The position numbers and the translations under genes are program-made. From Symsagittifera roscoffensis (Eukaryota; Xenacoelomorpha; Acoela; Convolutidae): 64,000 nucleotides of DNA. Each line of letters opens with the position of its first letter. Positions within the stretch are counted from its first letter, which is position 1. Below the pieces are notes generated by a model, which saw only the letters and a program-made list of their open reading frames with translations, did no database searches and was not told the origin of the DNA. Where the stretch lies: assembly GCF_963678635.1 (NCBI RefSeq), contig NC_087062.1, positions 65,470,647 to 65,534,646 on the forward strand, given 5' to 3'. Shown piece after piece: positions 22,859 to 34,735 of this stretch.

Positions 22859-25800
22859 AGGGCGTTCGCGTGTTTTAAGGTATTTAGAGACCTGAAAAAG
22901 GGGGCGTTCTCATTTCTAGAGTTTGGGCGGGGGTATTTTGGTAGTAGCCTTTAAACTGTAACACGGTTGGTAGTCTCATGTCGTAAGTGAACCGAATTGG
23001 CTCCGACTGAATGAGGTACAAAATGCAAAAGCTAGTCTCACTCGCCCTTGAGCCAATGGTTATAGGGACAGTTTTTCTTAGCCCCATATGCGACGTAAGT
23101 AGGCGACTGTTACAGATGGATAGCAGTAAAAGTAGTAGTAATGCGGATTCGGCGCATCATTGATGGGCACATGGGGAGTCTCCAATGGTCGTCGTCTCTG
23201 GTTGCTTTTTCTAAACTCTCCATATGCTGCTGACTGTTTCGTTGTAGTTCGTCTCAAAGTGTAACCAGAGATACCGTAAAATTCTGTGTTTTAGTCCAGA
23301 TGCGTCATTGAACTGGATTTTCCATGGAAGTCTATTACATAGGGAACTGGTACGAAAGAACAAACTTTGCTCGCAGAGATTCGCCGAGGTTTCGTGTCCA
23401 AAGGTCATCTCAGATTCAGTCCTCAGTGTTCTATCAAATTTGCTCAATTATATGAATTAATAAACATCAAAGTTGTAATAACCCGATATACATTTTCAGA
23501 AAAATGGTAAGTCTTGAAGTTGTAGTTACAACGAAAGGGGTAAAATTGGCTAGTCTTGAGGAGATCTTTGTAACAGTTGTTCCTGTTACCGGTAACCCAT
23601 TTCAAGAATTTTTTCCGAACGTTTTAAAGGCTTCGTGTGTTTTCAACATTAGCAAACCAACAAGTGCTACCATAGATTAGGGTGGGTAGGATCATCAATT
23701 TTTGCATAAGTTTAGCTTTACAGGTGCTGAAAGTACTGGAGAACTTCGTTTTAGCATGAAGAATACTCGAAGAGCCTTGCTAGTGGCCATTTGAATAGGT
23801 GTTTTCCACTTCAGATTGGATGAGATCATTATACTCAAGCCTTTTTGCAAAGGTGTTTTCGATATTCGACTTCCTGCAAAACAGAAGTCTTTTTCGGATT
23901 TCGTTGAAGATAAATGCGCACATTTTCCGACCTTAAGAGGTAATTTGTGGTAATCACTCCATCGCTTTACACGCGAAAGATTGAGTTGAAAAGATGATGT
24001 TGATGTGTTATCGAATGTTGCGTCGGATCGTCGGGTTGAATTGAATTTTGCGTCGTCTGCGCATAGAAGAGAGTAAGAAGCCTTGCAGGTTCCAGGGAGG
24101 TCATTCACGTAAATCACAAACAATAAACTTGAGAGAATTGATCTTTGTGGAACGCCACTTGTGACTGGTGTAGATGTTGAGAAGAAACCATTGATTCTGA
24201 TTTTTTCTCTGCCAGTTAAATAAAACTTAATTAGGCTGAAAATTTTTCCACGGACGCCGAATTGATATAATTTCAAAAGTAAAATTCCGTGGTCAACGTT
24301 ATTGAATGCTTTTTCAAAGTCTGTGTATATAATATCATTGTTTTTGTCGCAATTAATTGAATTGTAAATTTTTTCCAGGTAAATGAGCAATTGTAATATG
24401 CAAGATTTGCTTTTGCGAAAGCCATATTGAGATGGATAAAATAATGGGGTTTCAGATGAGAACAAAGATAGATAAATCAGCAACGTTCAAAAATTTTTGA
24501 GACGTTTGACAACAGGGAAACTTGTCGATACTTATCAATGTTTGATTTCGATCCTTTTTTGAAAGTCGGACTAACATAAAAATGTTTCCAGCCTTCACAA
24601 AATAATCCTGTTTGATTTATTTTATAGAATAATTGACTTGGTGACTTGCTTTGAAATTTTTATGTAAACAATAAGCGGTATTTCTTCCGGCCCATTTACT
24701 TTTTTTGATGTCTAGATTAGTGCATATTTCATCGATTGTGTGGAGGTAACATCATAATCGGTAAGTAGAGGTAGCAAAGGTGAACTGTTATCTGGTATAA
24801 ATGCTGAAGATGCCTTGAATGTGGAAGCAAAAAATTTTGAAATTAATAATGCACATTGTGATTTGGGATCTTTTGCAATTTCACTTTTTAGATATACTGA
24901 AGCAGGAATATGAGTCGTCATGAAGCTACGGAAGTATTTAAATGACTGCTGAGTCGATCTGGAAGAGGCTAGAGATGTTTCATATTCATTTTTGTCTTTT
25001 TTGTATTAGTTATTTGCACAATTTTTGCATTTCTGTGATTTTTTTGTTGATTGTCTTATTTGATTCGACGTTTTGGGTTTGATCCAAGTGGCCAGTCGAG
25101 CTCGGTGTTTTGTTCTATGAGGTACATTTCCTTTGATAATCGTTCGTATTCAGTCGTACCACTGCTCTGTTAAGACGTTAACATTGCTCCAACAAATCGC
25201 TTCAAAAGGTAGTTCAAGTATGTGGGAATTCATCTGGTCAAAATCAGCATTGCAATAACTAATGATGTAGGGACAGTAGCTTGTCTCGTGAAGGTTGAGG
25301 AAAAACTCTGAAAATTAAATCTGGTTAAGATGGCATCATGATTTGAGAGACAATTTAATTTTTTGTCTTTGCACTTTTGCAGAAGATTACTTCGGTCTTC
25401 GAATTGACAAATAGGAGATCTAGAAATCCAGATGAAGCAGTATTATAGTTAACTTCTTGATGCATGTTATATTCAATCATTTGGTCAAGGAAAATTTGAG
25501 TTCGGTCACAGGTTGAGGTGTAAGTGTTCCAATCAACATTCAGCATATTGAAGTCACCATATATTATTAAGCGTGCATAATTTCGAGATATGGTAATGAT
25601 TTCGTTAAATAGTTCGAAAACCTTTTCTTGGGCTGTGTGATATATATTGCTCGTTGGAGATACTGGAGGGTTGTAAAAGCAAACTAGCATAATTTGACGT
25701 TCATTGAAAATAAGGGAGCATGCAACAACAGCACTTTTAATTGCTTTCGTTAGAAAAATTTCTCGAGATAATAGATAGTTTTTTATAGCAGTTAGAACTC

Positions 25801-25950
25801 CGCCGTGCTTTAATCAATAGCTTTTAAAGTTCAGAGTGCTGCCAACCCTAGCACTGAAGTTTTCTAAACAAGCTCTGTAGGAACTTGAGGACTTGTGCCG
25901 AGAAACCCAGGGCAATTAGTTATTTAAGAAGAGAAACTCCCTGGCAGTAC
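22859..25950 (-). mobile_element. LINE-B copy, minus strand, in duplication unit 1
   Basis: This is an inverted relative of the plus-strand copy at 16037-18999. The RT is better preserved: 24483-23695 (262 codons) contains QYGFRKSKSCILQLL, IYTDFEKAFNNVDHG, GVPQRSILSSLLFVIYVNDL and LLCADDAKF. Endonuclease remnants are at 25690-25355 (LVCFYNPP, IIYGDFNMLNVDWN). A C-terminal piece is at 23447-23211. It ends at the same 5' and 3' breakpoints as the other copies, including the ~240 bp beyond the TAC run. Not functional: the endonuclease is truncated and separated from the RT by stops. Confidence 0.85.
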
Positions 25951-26430
25951 AGATGAAAAAGATGAAAAAAGATAAGGTAGTCGCAGCGGCAAGAATAGAG
26001 AAGCATACGGAAGACAACTCTTCCACGTTGGGATCCCTGCGGTCTTCATGAATCACACTGAAAATCAGCTGGAGAGCAGCTCTCCCGAGAGCATTGCCTT
26101 TGAGAACATCATATTTGATCCTGAAAAGAGGACTGGCTGCAGCAATTTACAAGACTCCAAGCATTCGAGGACGAACTATGGAAAAAATATGGCTGGGCTG
26201 CTAACGACCCTTGAATTTAGTTCTTTAACAGTACCGAACACTTACATATTGAGTGAACCTGTTTGATAATCTCTGGTGGAACTGGTGGATATCTGAAAAT
26301 CTTTATTTCTAGGGAACTCAGCCACAAAATCTCATTGGCGACACAAAAAAGGTGTATGAATATGCATTGTTAGTTTCTTCAAAAAGGTACTGATAAGCAT
26401 CGGAACACTTGGTCAGTCTAGCATGGAGAG
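25951..26430 (+). repeat. family R segment (decayed coding-like), unit 1
   Basis: The segment starts near gataaggtagtcgcagcgg, continues through acaactcttccacgttggga and a 72-codon frame at 26048-26266 (SSSPESIAFENIIFDPE), then through gaacctgtttgataatctc to ggtcagtctagcatggagag. A pyrimidine tract ending in tag (near 26312) resembles a 3' splice site. Homologous stretches occur at 34509, 37476, 38850, 39200, 39500 and 40072, and more distantly at 60660, 62570 and 63460. I do not recognise the protein. Confidence 0.6.
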
Positions 26431-29000
26431 CAGCGTTTCTCCTGAAGGTTCTCATTTTCGTCAATCAGGAAAATCCCGTTTGGTCAAAGTGGTAACGTCT
26501 CGAAAATGCCAATCCAAAAGCGTCCTAAGACGTCAGTTTTTGCGTTTTCAAAGAATCTCGAAAACTCCCTACCAGAAGGATCCCAATTTTGTCAGTCTGA
26601 AAAAGTCTCTGTTCATTAACCCAGAGGGTTCTCGAAAACACCAATCCGGAGGGATCCCGTTTTCCTCAACCCGGAAATTCCTGATTCCACTACTTGGGAA
26701 TTGTCTTGGGAAAAGTGAGTGTTGAAGAATCTCAAAAACGCCTATTTGGAAGGCTCACGTGATCACCAAGCCGGAAGAGTAGTCCCGGTTTTGTCAATCC
26801 GAAAACGTCTCGAAAAAGCCAATCCGAAAGGTCCCAAGTCATCAGTTGTTGCGTCCTCAAAAACTTTTGAAATTTTTAATCCAGAGGAATACCATTTTTG
26901 CCAGTCTGGAAAAGTTAAGTTTTTGTCAAACCCAAAAAAATACAAAATTGTAAACCCTGTAGGGTCTTAAAAACACTAATCTGAAATGGCCCCGATTTTT
27001 TCAATCCGGAAGTGTCCTGACTTCGCCAATCGGGAAGGATCTCGAAATTGCCAATCCAGAGCGTCCCAATTTCTTCAATCAAGAAGGATCCCGTCTTCAT
27101 CAGTCTGGACAGTTCTCAAAAACCCCAATCCGAAAGCATCTTAAGTCGTCATTTTTTGCGTTTCCAAATTTCTCAAAAACTCCAATCCAGAAGGAACCCA
27201 GACTGGAAAAGTCTCAACATTGTCATCCTAGGGGGTCTCAAAAACGCCAATCCGTAGGGGTTCTGATTCCTTCTTTCAGAAAGACCCTTATTCGGATAAA
27301 TTGGAAATTTCTTGACGACGTCAAAGAAAAAAGTCCCGATTTCGTCATTTCAGAAGAATCACGGTAAAGTCAGTGTTGAAGAATCTCGAAAACGCCTATT
27401 CGGAAGGCTCACAAAATCATCAATCCGGAAGAGTCTTGATTTCGCCAATCATGAAGTGTCTTTACGGACGCCAACCAAACACCTTTCGATTTCGTCAATC
27501 CGGGATAGCCCAAAATTTGTTAACCCCGAAAGATATCAAAAACACCAATCCAGAAGCGTCCCAAGTCGTCAATTGTTGCGTTTTCAAAGAATCACGAAAG
27601 CCCCTTAATCAGAAATATCTCAATGTCGTCAGTCAGGAAAAGTCTCATGTTCTTCAACCCAGTAGGGTCTCGAAAACAACAATCCGGAGGATTCCCGATT
27701 TCGTCAGTCCAGACGAATCACAGAAACGCAAATGTTGAAGGCTAGCGAGAACGCTTTTTCAGAAGGATGACTGTTTCACAAATCCGGAAAGGTCCTGACT
27801 TTGCCCATCTGGAAGGTTTTCGGCGCCGCCAACCAGAAAAGTGCGGATTCCGTCAATCCGGAAGACCCGATTTTGCCAAACTGGAAGTTTCTTGACGACA
27901 CCAACCAAAAGCATCCCATTATCGTCAATCTGGAATAGTCCCCGTTTTGTCATTTCAAAAGGGTTCCAAGTCGTCAGCTTTTGCGTCTTTAAAAATTATC
28001 CAACACTTTAATACAGAAGAATACCAATTTCGTCAGTCAGGAAAAATCTAATTTTGTCGATTCGGAAGTGTTCCAATGTTGCTCTTCCGGAAGGGTTTTC
28101 GAAAAACCAATCCGAAAAGGATCCCATTTCGTTTTTCCCGAAGACTCTAAACTTGCCGATCCGTAAGTGTCTTGACGAAGACAATCAAACACGTCTCGTT
28201 TTTGTCAATCCGGAATAGTCCAAAATTTGTTAACCCGGAAGGGTCTCAAAAACACCAGTCTGGAATAGCCCCGATTTTGTCAATCCGGAAGAGTCCTGAC
28301 CTCGCCAATCCGGAAAGATCTCGAAATTGCCAATACAGAACGTCCCAATTTCTTCACTCAGTAAGGCTCCCGTCTTCATCAGTCTGGACAGTTCTCAAAA
28401 ACACCAATCTGAAAGCCTCTTGAAACGTCATTTTTTGAGTTTCCAAAATTCTTAATAACTCCAATCCAGAAGGATCCCAGTGTAGAAAAGTATCATTTTC
28501 GCATCACCGATGGGTCCCAAAAACGTCTATAGACAGGGGTCTTGATTTCGTCAATCCTGAAAAAACCCGATTCCGCTAATTTAGATGTTTTTTGACGACG
28601 CTAAGCAAAAAAAAATCCCAATTTTATGCATCCAGAAGAATCACAGAACCGCAAAGGTTGACGAATCTCGAAAACACCTATTCGGAAGGCTTACAATTTT
28701 GCCAACTCGGAAGACTTTGTTCTCGCTAATCCCGACGTGTCTTGGATACGCCAACTAAAAGCGTCCCGATTGTGTCAAATCAGAATAGTCCAAAATTTTT
28801 AACAAGGAAGGATCTCAAAAAACACCAACCGGAAAGGTCCCGATTTTGTCACTCCGTAGTGTTCTCAAAAATACCAATCTGGAAAGGTCTCAATTTTGTC
28901 AATAAGGAAAAGTCCGTCTTTGTCAATCTGGGAAGTTCTCAAAAATGCCAATCCAAAAGCGTACCAAATGTCAAATTTTGCGTTTTCAGCGAACCTCAAA
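26431..29000. repeat. degenerate 25-bp minisatellite array, unit 1
   Basis: The array is built from ~25-bp units with a consensus like aatccggaagggtcccgatt followed by ttgtc, or with ctcgaaaacacc as the second half. Units are heavily diverged and one or two bases may be gained or lost. Larger blocks recur, for example gaatctcgaaaacgcctatt near 27383 with relatives near 26725 and 28660, indicating higher-order structure of a few hundred bp. Because 25 is not a multiple of three, all frames are visited and produce spurious frames of 60-121 codons. It begins just after the motif ggagagcagcgtttctcctg of family R. Confidence 0.85.
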
Positions 29001-29179
29001 AACTCCAGTCCAAAGGACATCGGAATCAATCCAAGGACCCTCGGAAACTAAACGCTACAGAGGCCATCGGAATCAAGAACGATAGGGGGAGAAAGGTCTA
29101 ATGTCAATAGACAAGGAAAAAACCCGTGACCCAGTGAACCAGTGAACCCGAAAAATAGAAGATTGGATTATGAAGCAAA
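29001..29179. other. junction segment of duplication units
   Basis: The segment contains acgctacagaggccatcgga, then acccgtgacccagtgaacca. The same sequence recurs at 37310-37475, 38760-38890 and 39136-39260. It is part of the repeated block series and has no coding support. Confidence 0.6.
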
Positions 29180-31417
29180 TCTCTTGCAAATGAAGCCTCC
29201 TGCTGTAGTCAAAAGTATGTATCGTCTCCGCTGTCGGTGCCTTTGACTCCCGATATTTCGCTATATTCTGCTCAGTGCATCGCAACGCCAACATCGAGCT
29301 CACCACGAAGAAAGTAACTTTTTGTTGATGGTCAAGTAATCCTATCGACCGAATTTCCTCAATATCCCATATCAAGCAGAGGTTTGACTGCTCTGGATAC
29401 CACACAGTCTGTGCCAGACACTGGCATGGGTACTCTCCGTGCGTCAGATTGATGCTTTGATGCTTTGGAGATGACTCTCTCCAGGAGCCTCGAGCAAAGG
29501 TTAGAACTCCATCGTATTCGCGTGTGTCGTATCATTCTCGTCAACAGCTTGCGTGTTGTTTGTCGCCTTCCCGATCGCGTTTTGCTTTTCGAAATGATTA
29601 GTGTTCTTTTTTTCCAAACTCAAGAGTTCTTCTCCTCAGATTTCACTCAAGTCCTCCACTAGGTTCCCTGGCACCGCTCCCAGCAACTTTCGTAACAAAC
29701 GATCCGAATGATGTGACATTCGCGCTAAGCGTACCCACTTGGGCGCCGAGAAAGCTTTATCGATCATCAGCCTCTGGCTAGACGCTTCCACCATCGCCAT
29801 GTGCAGCGGGTACTGACTTCCGCACAAGTTCGCCATGACTGATCACACCAGAGACTTCGCATTCATCGGCAGAGTGTAGGCCTCACTTACGGGAAACCCC
29901 ATCTCTGCCTCCAGACCGAATTTCCATACCGTGATATGCTTGTAGACCATCTGCAGCACTCCAAGCCACGACTCCACTCTCAACGCTGTCATCAGATGGT
30001 GTTCTGACTCTAGCATTTCCAGCGACTCCAGACTACACATTCTCGAGAAAAATCTCAGTGCGGTCGTTTAATTCACAGTGGTGCTCGCGTAACAATCGGC
30101 CATTATTTGTACCTCACTTTTCTCCCTCTCTGTAATGTCACCAAACCAAGTGGCTAGATCCTTCCTTTGAAATGACTGTATTCTCACGCAAGATCGCCCA
30201 TCACAAGAGTTTTCCCTTCTACCGCTCCCAATTCAAGACATATTCCTGGCTCCATCTCCATTGATGTTTCGTTTGACTTGTTCGTCATCTCTTTAGATTC
30301 TTCTCGATGAGGCAGGATCAACTTGTGTATCACGTTCAGGTTTCCCAAATCTTCATCCTTTCCAGGTGATAACCTCACTCGCTCCGTGACCTCTTCATTC
30401 AAATTTGCTTGAGGTTGTGGACACCAGGATGGCCTAAGCAGTTTGCAAACCGTCCCCAAAGTTGTAAAAAGTATGTTGTCCTCACCTTCTAACCTCAGTT
30501 CCTCTTTCTTCTCAGAACGTGGCACACAGATGACCTCAGGTACCTTATCAAGAAGCAAACCCAAGCTCTGTTTTCTCCTGTCAGTTGCATCAATTTCGAT
30601 TATTTTCTAAGTCCAAAACTTCAGCAATTCCGTGAACTCAAAATGTATGCAGGCCGCTCCAAGAAAGGATTGTACGATATTCCTATCACGCCAGACAGAT
30701 ATTGATACTCCCCGTGCTTCGTGGGTCTCAAATAATCATCTGTTAAAGCCAAGTTACAATGTACGCCATGACTCTCGTCGAACTTCTTGTTGGAGAGCCT
30801 TCTGATTTCGTCGATTTTTCCGTGGTTCTCCAGAGACTGCCTCGAATCATCATCCTTCTCAATTCCAATACTCTGATACACATTAAAGATGACGCTCGAG
30901 ACTCTCCTCTCCAATGCTCTACCTCCCGTCGCGCTTCGATAGCAGGCTTGGATGGTAGTATCGGGTATCAATGACATGATCCATCTCAAGAAACAGGTGG
31001 CATCTTTTCTACTCGCCAGACTTATTCCCCAATTATCTGGACCAATATGCTGCGCCAGCATTCGATACACATGTAGGCTTTTGTCGCCCAACTTTAGTTT
31101 ATCGCCTGAAGTCAGCTCTTCTAACGCCACTCCTGCCAGGCTCCATGTAAACAACAATCGCCCAACTGGCTTCTCAACTCTAGCTTGTTCACCTCGGCCC
31201 TTTGTTGGGTGGCCCAATTCCGACGCTTGCTGGCCACTCCGCGATCTAATTTTTTAGGCAGCCTTCCAATTTTTTCGTCGTATCCAAGGCTATCCACCAG
31301 GAGCGGGCGTTACTTCTCGTTAAACCTTTCTCGAGGGGATCACTTGTCACTGATTTTCAATGCTCTGGTATTTGACTCGAGATCCATTCCTTGCCGACGT
31401 CCACTTCCCACATCCAC
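29180..31417 (-). pseudogene. unidentified decayed coding block, copy 2 (truncated)
   Basis: This duplicates 20621-22858 at an offset of 8559 and carries the same frames: 31217-30621, 30564-30184, 30040-29843, 29836-29636 and 29405-29073. The last frame now runs into unrelated junction sequence, because the duplication boundary cut off the final ~300 bp present in copy 1. Only a few substitutions separate the copies, for example in the 30184-30564 frame. Confidence 0.6.
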
Positions 31418-34400
31418 AGGGCGTTCGCGTGTTTTAAGGTATTTAGAGACCTGAAAAAGGGGGCGTTCTCATTTCTAGAGTTTGGGCGGGGGTATTTTGG
31501 TAGTAGCCTTTAAACACTGTAACACGGTTGGTAGTCTCATGTCGTAAGTGAACCGAATTGGCTCCGACTGAATGAGGTACAAAATGCAAAAGCTAGTCTC
31601 ACTGGCCCTTGAGCCAATGGTTATAGGGACAGTTTTTCTTAGCCCCATATGCGACGTAAGTAGGCGACTGTTACAGATGGATAGCAGTAAAAGTAGTAGT
31701 AATGCGGATTCGGCGCATCATTGATGGGCACATGGGGAGTCTCCAATGGTCGTCGTCTGTAGTTGCTTTTTCTAAACTCTCCATATGCTGCTGACTGTTT
31801 CGTTGTAGTTCGTCTCAAAGTGTAACCAGAGATACCGTAATATTCTGTGTTTTAGTCCAGATGCGTCATTGAACTGGATTTTCCATGGAAGTCTATTACA
31901 TAGGGAACTGGTACGAAAGAACAAACTTTGCTCGCAGAGATTCGCCAAGGTTTTGTGTCCAAAGGTCATCTCAGATTCAGTCCTCAGTGTTCTATCAAAT
32001 TTGCTCAATTATATGAATTAATAAACATCAAAGTTGTAATAACCCGATATACATTTTCAGAAAAATGGTAAGTCTTGAAGTTGTAGTTACAACGAAAGGG
32101 GTAAAATTGGCTAGTCTTGAGGAGATCTTTGTAACAGTTGTTCCTGTTACCGGTAACCCATTTCAAGAATTTTTTCCGAACGTTTTAAAGGCTTCGTGTG
32201 TTTTCAACATTAGCAAACCAACAAGTGCTACCATAGATTAGGGTGGGTAGGATCATCGATTTTTGCATAAGTTTAGCTTTACAGGTGCTGAAAGTACTGG
32301 AGAACTTCGTTTTAGCATGAAGAATACTCGAAGAGCCTTGCTAGTGGCCATTTGAATAGGTGTTTTCCACTTCAGATTGGATGAGATCATTATACTCAAG
32401 CCTTTTTGCAAAGGTGTTTTCGATATTCGACTTCCTGCAAAACAGAAGTCTTTTTCGGATTTCGTTGAAGATAAATGCGCACATTTTCCGACCTTAAGAG
32501 GTAATTTGTGGTAATCACTCCATCGCTTTACACGCGAAAGATTGAGTTGAAAAGATGATGTTGATGTGTTATCGAATGTTGCGTCGGATCGTCGGGTTGA
32601 ATTGAATTTTGCGTCGTCTGCGCATAGAAGATAGTAAGAAGCCTTGCAGGTTCCAGGGAGGTCATTCACGTAAATCACAAACAATAAATTTGAGAGAATT
32701 GATCTTTGTGGAACGCCACTTGTGACTGGTGTAGATGTTGAGAAGAAACCATTGATTCTGATTTTTTCTCTGCCAGTTAAATAAAACTTAATTAGGCTGA
32801 AAATTTTTCCACGGACGCCGAAGCGATATAATTTCAAAAATAAAATTCCGTGGTCAACGTTATTGAATGCTTTTTCAAAGTCTGTGTATATAATATCAAT
32901 GTTTTTGTCGCAATTAATTGAATTGTAAATTTTTTCCAGGTAAATGAGCAATTGTAATATGCAAGATTTGCTTTTGCGAAAGCCATATTGAGATGGATAA
33001 AATAATGGGGTTTCAGATGAGAACAAAGATAGATAAATCAGCAACGTTCAAAAATTTTTTTGACGTTTGACAACAGGGAAACTTGTCGATACTTATCAAT
33101 GTTTGATGTCGATCCTTTTTTGAAAGTCGGACTAACATAAAAATGTTTCCAGCCTTCACAAAATAATCCTGTTTGATTTATTTTATAGAATAATTGACTT
33201 GGTGACTTGCTTTGAAATTTTTATGTAAACAATAAGCGGTATTTCTTCCGGCCCATTTACTTTTTTTGATGTCTAGATTAGTGCATATTTCATCGATTGT
33301 GTGGAGGTAACATCATAATCGGTAAGTAGAGGTAGCAAAGGTGAACTGTTATCTGGTATAAATGCTGAAGATGCCTTGAATGTGGAAGCAAAAAATTTTG
33401 AAAATAATGCACATTGTGATTTGGGATCTTTTGCAATTTCGCTTTTTAGATATACTGAAGCAGGAATATGAGTCGTCATGAAGCTACGGAAGTATTTAAA
33501 TGACTGCTCAGTCGATCTGGAAGAGGCTAGAGATGTTTCATATTCATTTTTGTCTTTTTTGTATTAGTTATTTGCACAATTTTTGCATTTCTGTGATTTT
33601 TTTGTTGATTGTCTTATTTGATTCGACGTTTTGGGTTTGATCCAAGTGGCCAGTCGAGCTCGGTGTTTTGTTCTATGAGGTACTTTTCCTTTGATAATCG
33701 TTCGTATCCAGTCGTACCACTGCTCTGTTAAGACGTTAACATTGCTCCAACAAATCGCTTCAAAAGGTAGTTCAAGTATGTGGGAATTCATCTGGTCAAA
33801 ATCAGCATTGCAATAACTAATGATGTAGGGACAGTAGCTTGTCTCGTGAAGGTTGAGGAAAAACTCTGAAAATTAAATCTGGTTAAGATGGCATCATGAT
33901 TTGAGAGACAATTTAATTTTTTGTCTTTGCACTTTTGCAGAAGATTACTTCGGTCTTCGAATTGACAAATAGGAGATATAGAAATCCAGATGAAGCAGTA
34001 TTATAGTTAACTTCTTGATGCATGTTATATTCAATCATTTGGTCAAGGAAAATTTGAGTTCGGTCACAGGTTGAGGTGTAAGTGTTCCAATCAACATTCA
34101 GCATATTGAAGTCACCATATATTATTAAGCGTGCATAATTTCGAGATATGGTAATGATTTCGTTAAATAGTTCGAATACCTTTTCTTGGGCTGTGTCATA
34201 TATATTGCTCGTTGGAGATACTGGAGGGTTGTAAAAGCAAACTAGCATAATTTGACGTTCATTGAAAATAAGGGAGCATGCAACAACAGCACTTTTAATT
34301 GCTTTCGTTAGAAAAATTTCTCGAGATAATAGATAGTTTTTTATAGCAGTTAGAACTCCGCCGTGCTTTATTCAATAGCTTTTAAAGTTCAGAGTGCTGC

Positions 34401-34508
34401 CAAACCTAGCACTGAAGTTTTCTAAACAAGCTCTGTAGGAACTTGAGGACTTGTGCCGAGAAACCCAGGGCAATTAGTTATTTAAGAAGAGAAACTCCCT
34501 GGCAGTAC
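31418..34508 (-). mobile_element. LINE-B copy, minus strand, in duplication unit 2
   Basis: This is a duplicate of 22859-25950. The RT frame is 33044-32253 (263 codons) with the same FEKAF, GVPQRSILSN and LLCADDAKF motifs. Endonuclease remnants are at 34248-33913, and a linker frame at 33791-33564. Small indels distinguish it from the first copy (for example a 3-bp difference near 33400). Copied as DNA with the segmental duplication, not by a separate retrotransposition event. Confidence 0.85.
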
Positions 34509-34735
34509 AGATGAAAAAGATGAAAAAAGATAAGGTAGTCGCAGCAGCAAGAATAGAGAAGCATACGGAAGACAACTCTTCCACGTTGGGATCCCTGCGG
34601 TCTTCATGAATCACACTGAAAATCACACTGAAAATCTCATTGGCGACACAAAAAAGGTGTATGAATATGCATTGTTAGTTTCTTCAAAAAGGTACTGATA
34701 AGCATCAGAACACTTGGTCAGTCTAGCATGGAGAG
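34509..34735 (+). repeat. family R segment, deleted version, unit 2
   Basis: This corresponds to 25951-26430 but lacks 253 bp, including the SSSPES-coding stretch and the splice-acceptor-like tract. The remaining ends are gataaggtagtcgcagcagc and ggtcagtctagcatggagag. The junction shows the duplicated cacactgaaaat. Confidence 0.7.

Larger units (their letters stand above)
20621..29179. repeat. tandem segmental duplication, unit 1 (8559 bp)
   Basis: The unit runs from tctcttgcaaatgaagcctc at 20621 to gattggatta at about 29170, where the second unit begins with the same tctcttgc sequence at 29180. The offset between copies is 8559 in the first half and 8305 after a 253-bp deletion in unit 2. 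Contents in order: unidentified coding block, minus-strand LINE-B, family R segment, 25-bp minisatellite. The two units are nearly identical by eye, with scattered substitutions. Confidence 0.93.

Noticed and set aside
26423-29101. Many plus-strand frames of 83-121 codons with repeated NPEG/HQSG-like phrases
   Set aside because: They arise from the 25-bp minisatellite read in rotating frames; stops and frame changes are frequent and both strands give similar frames.
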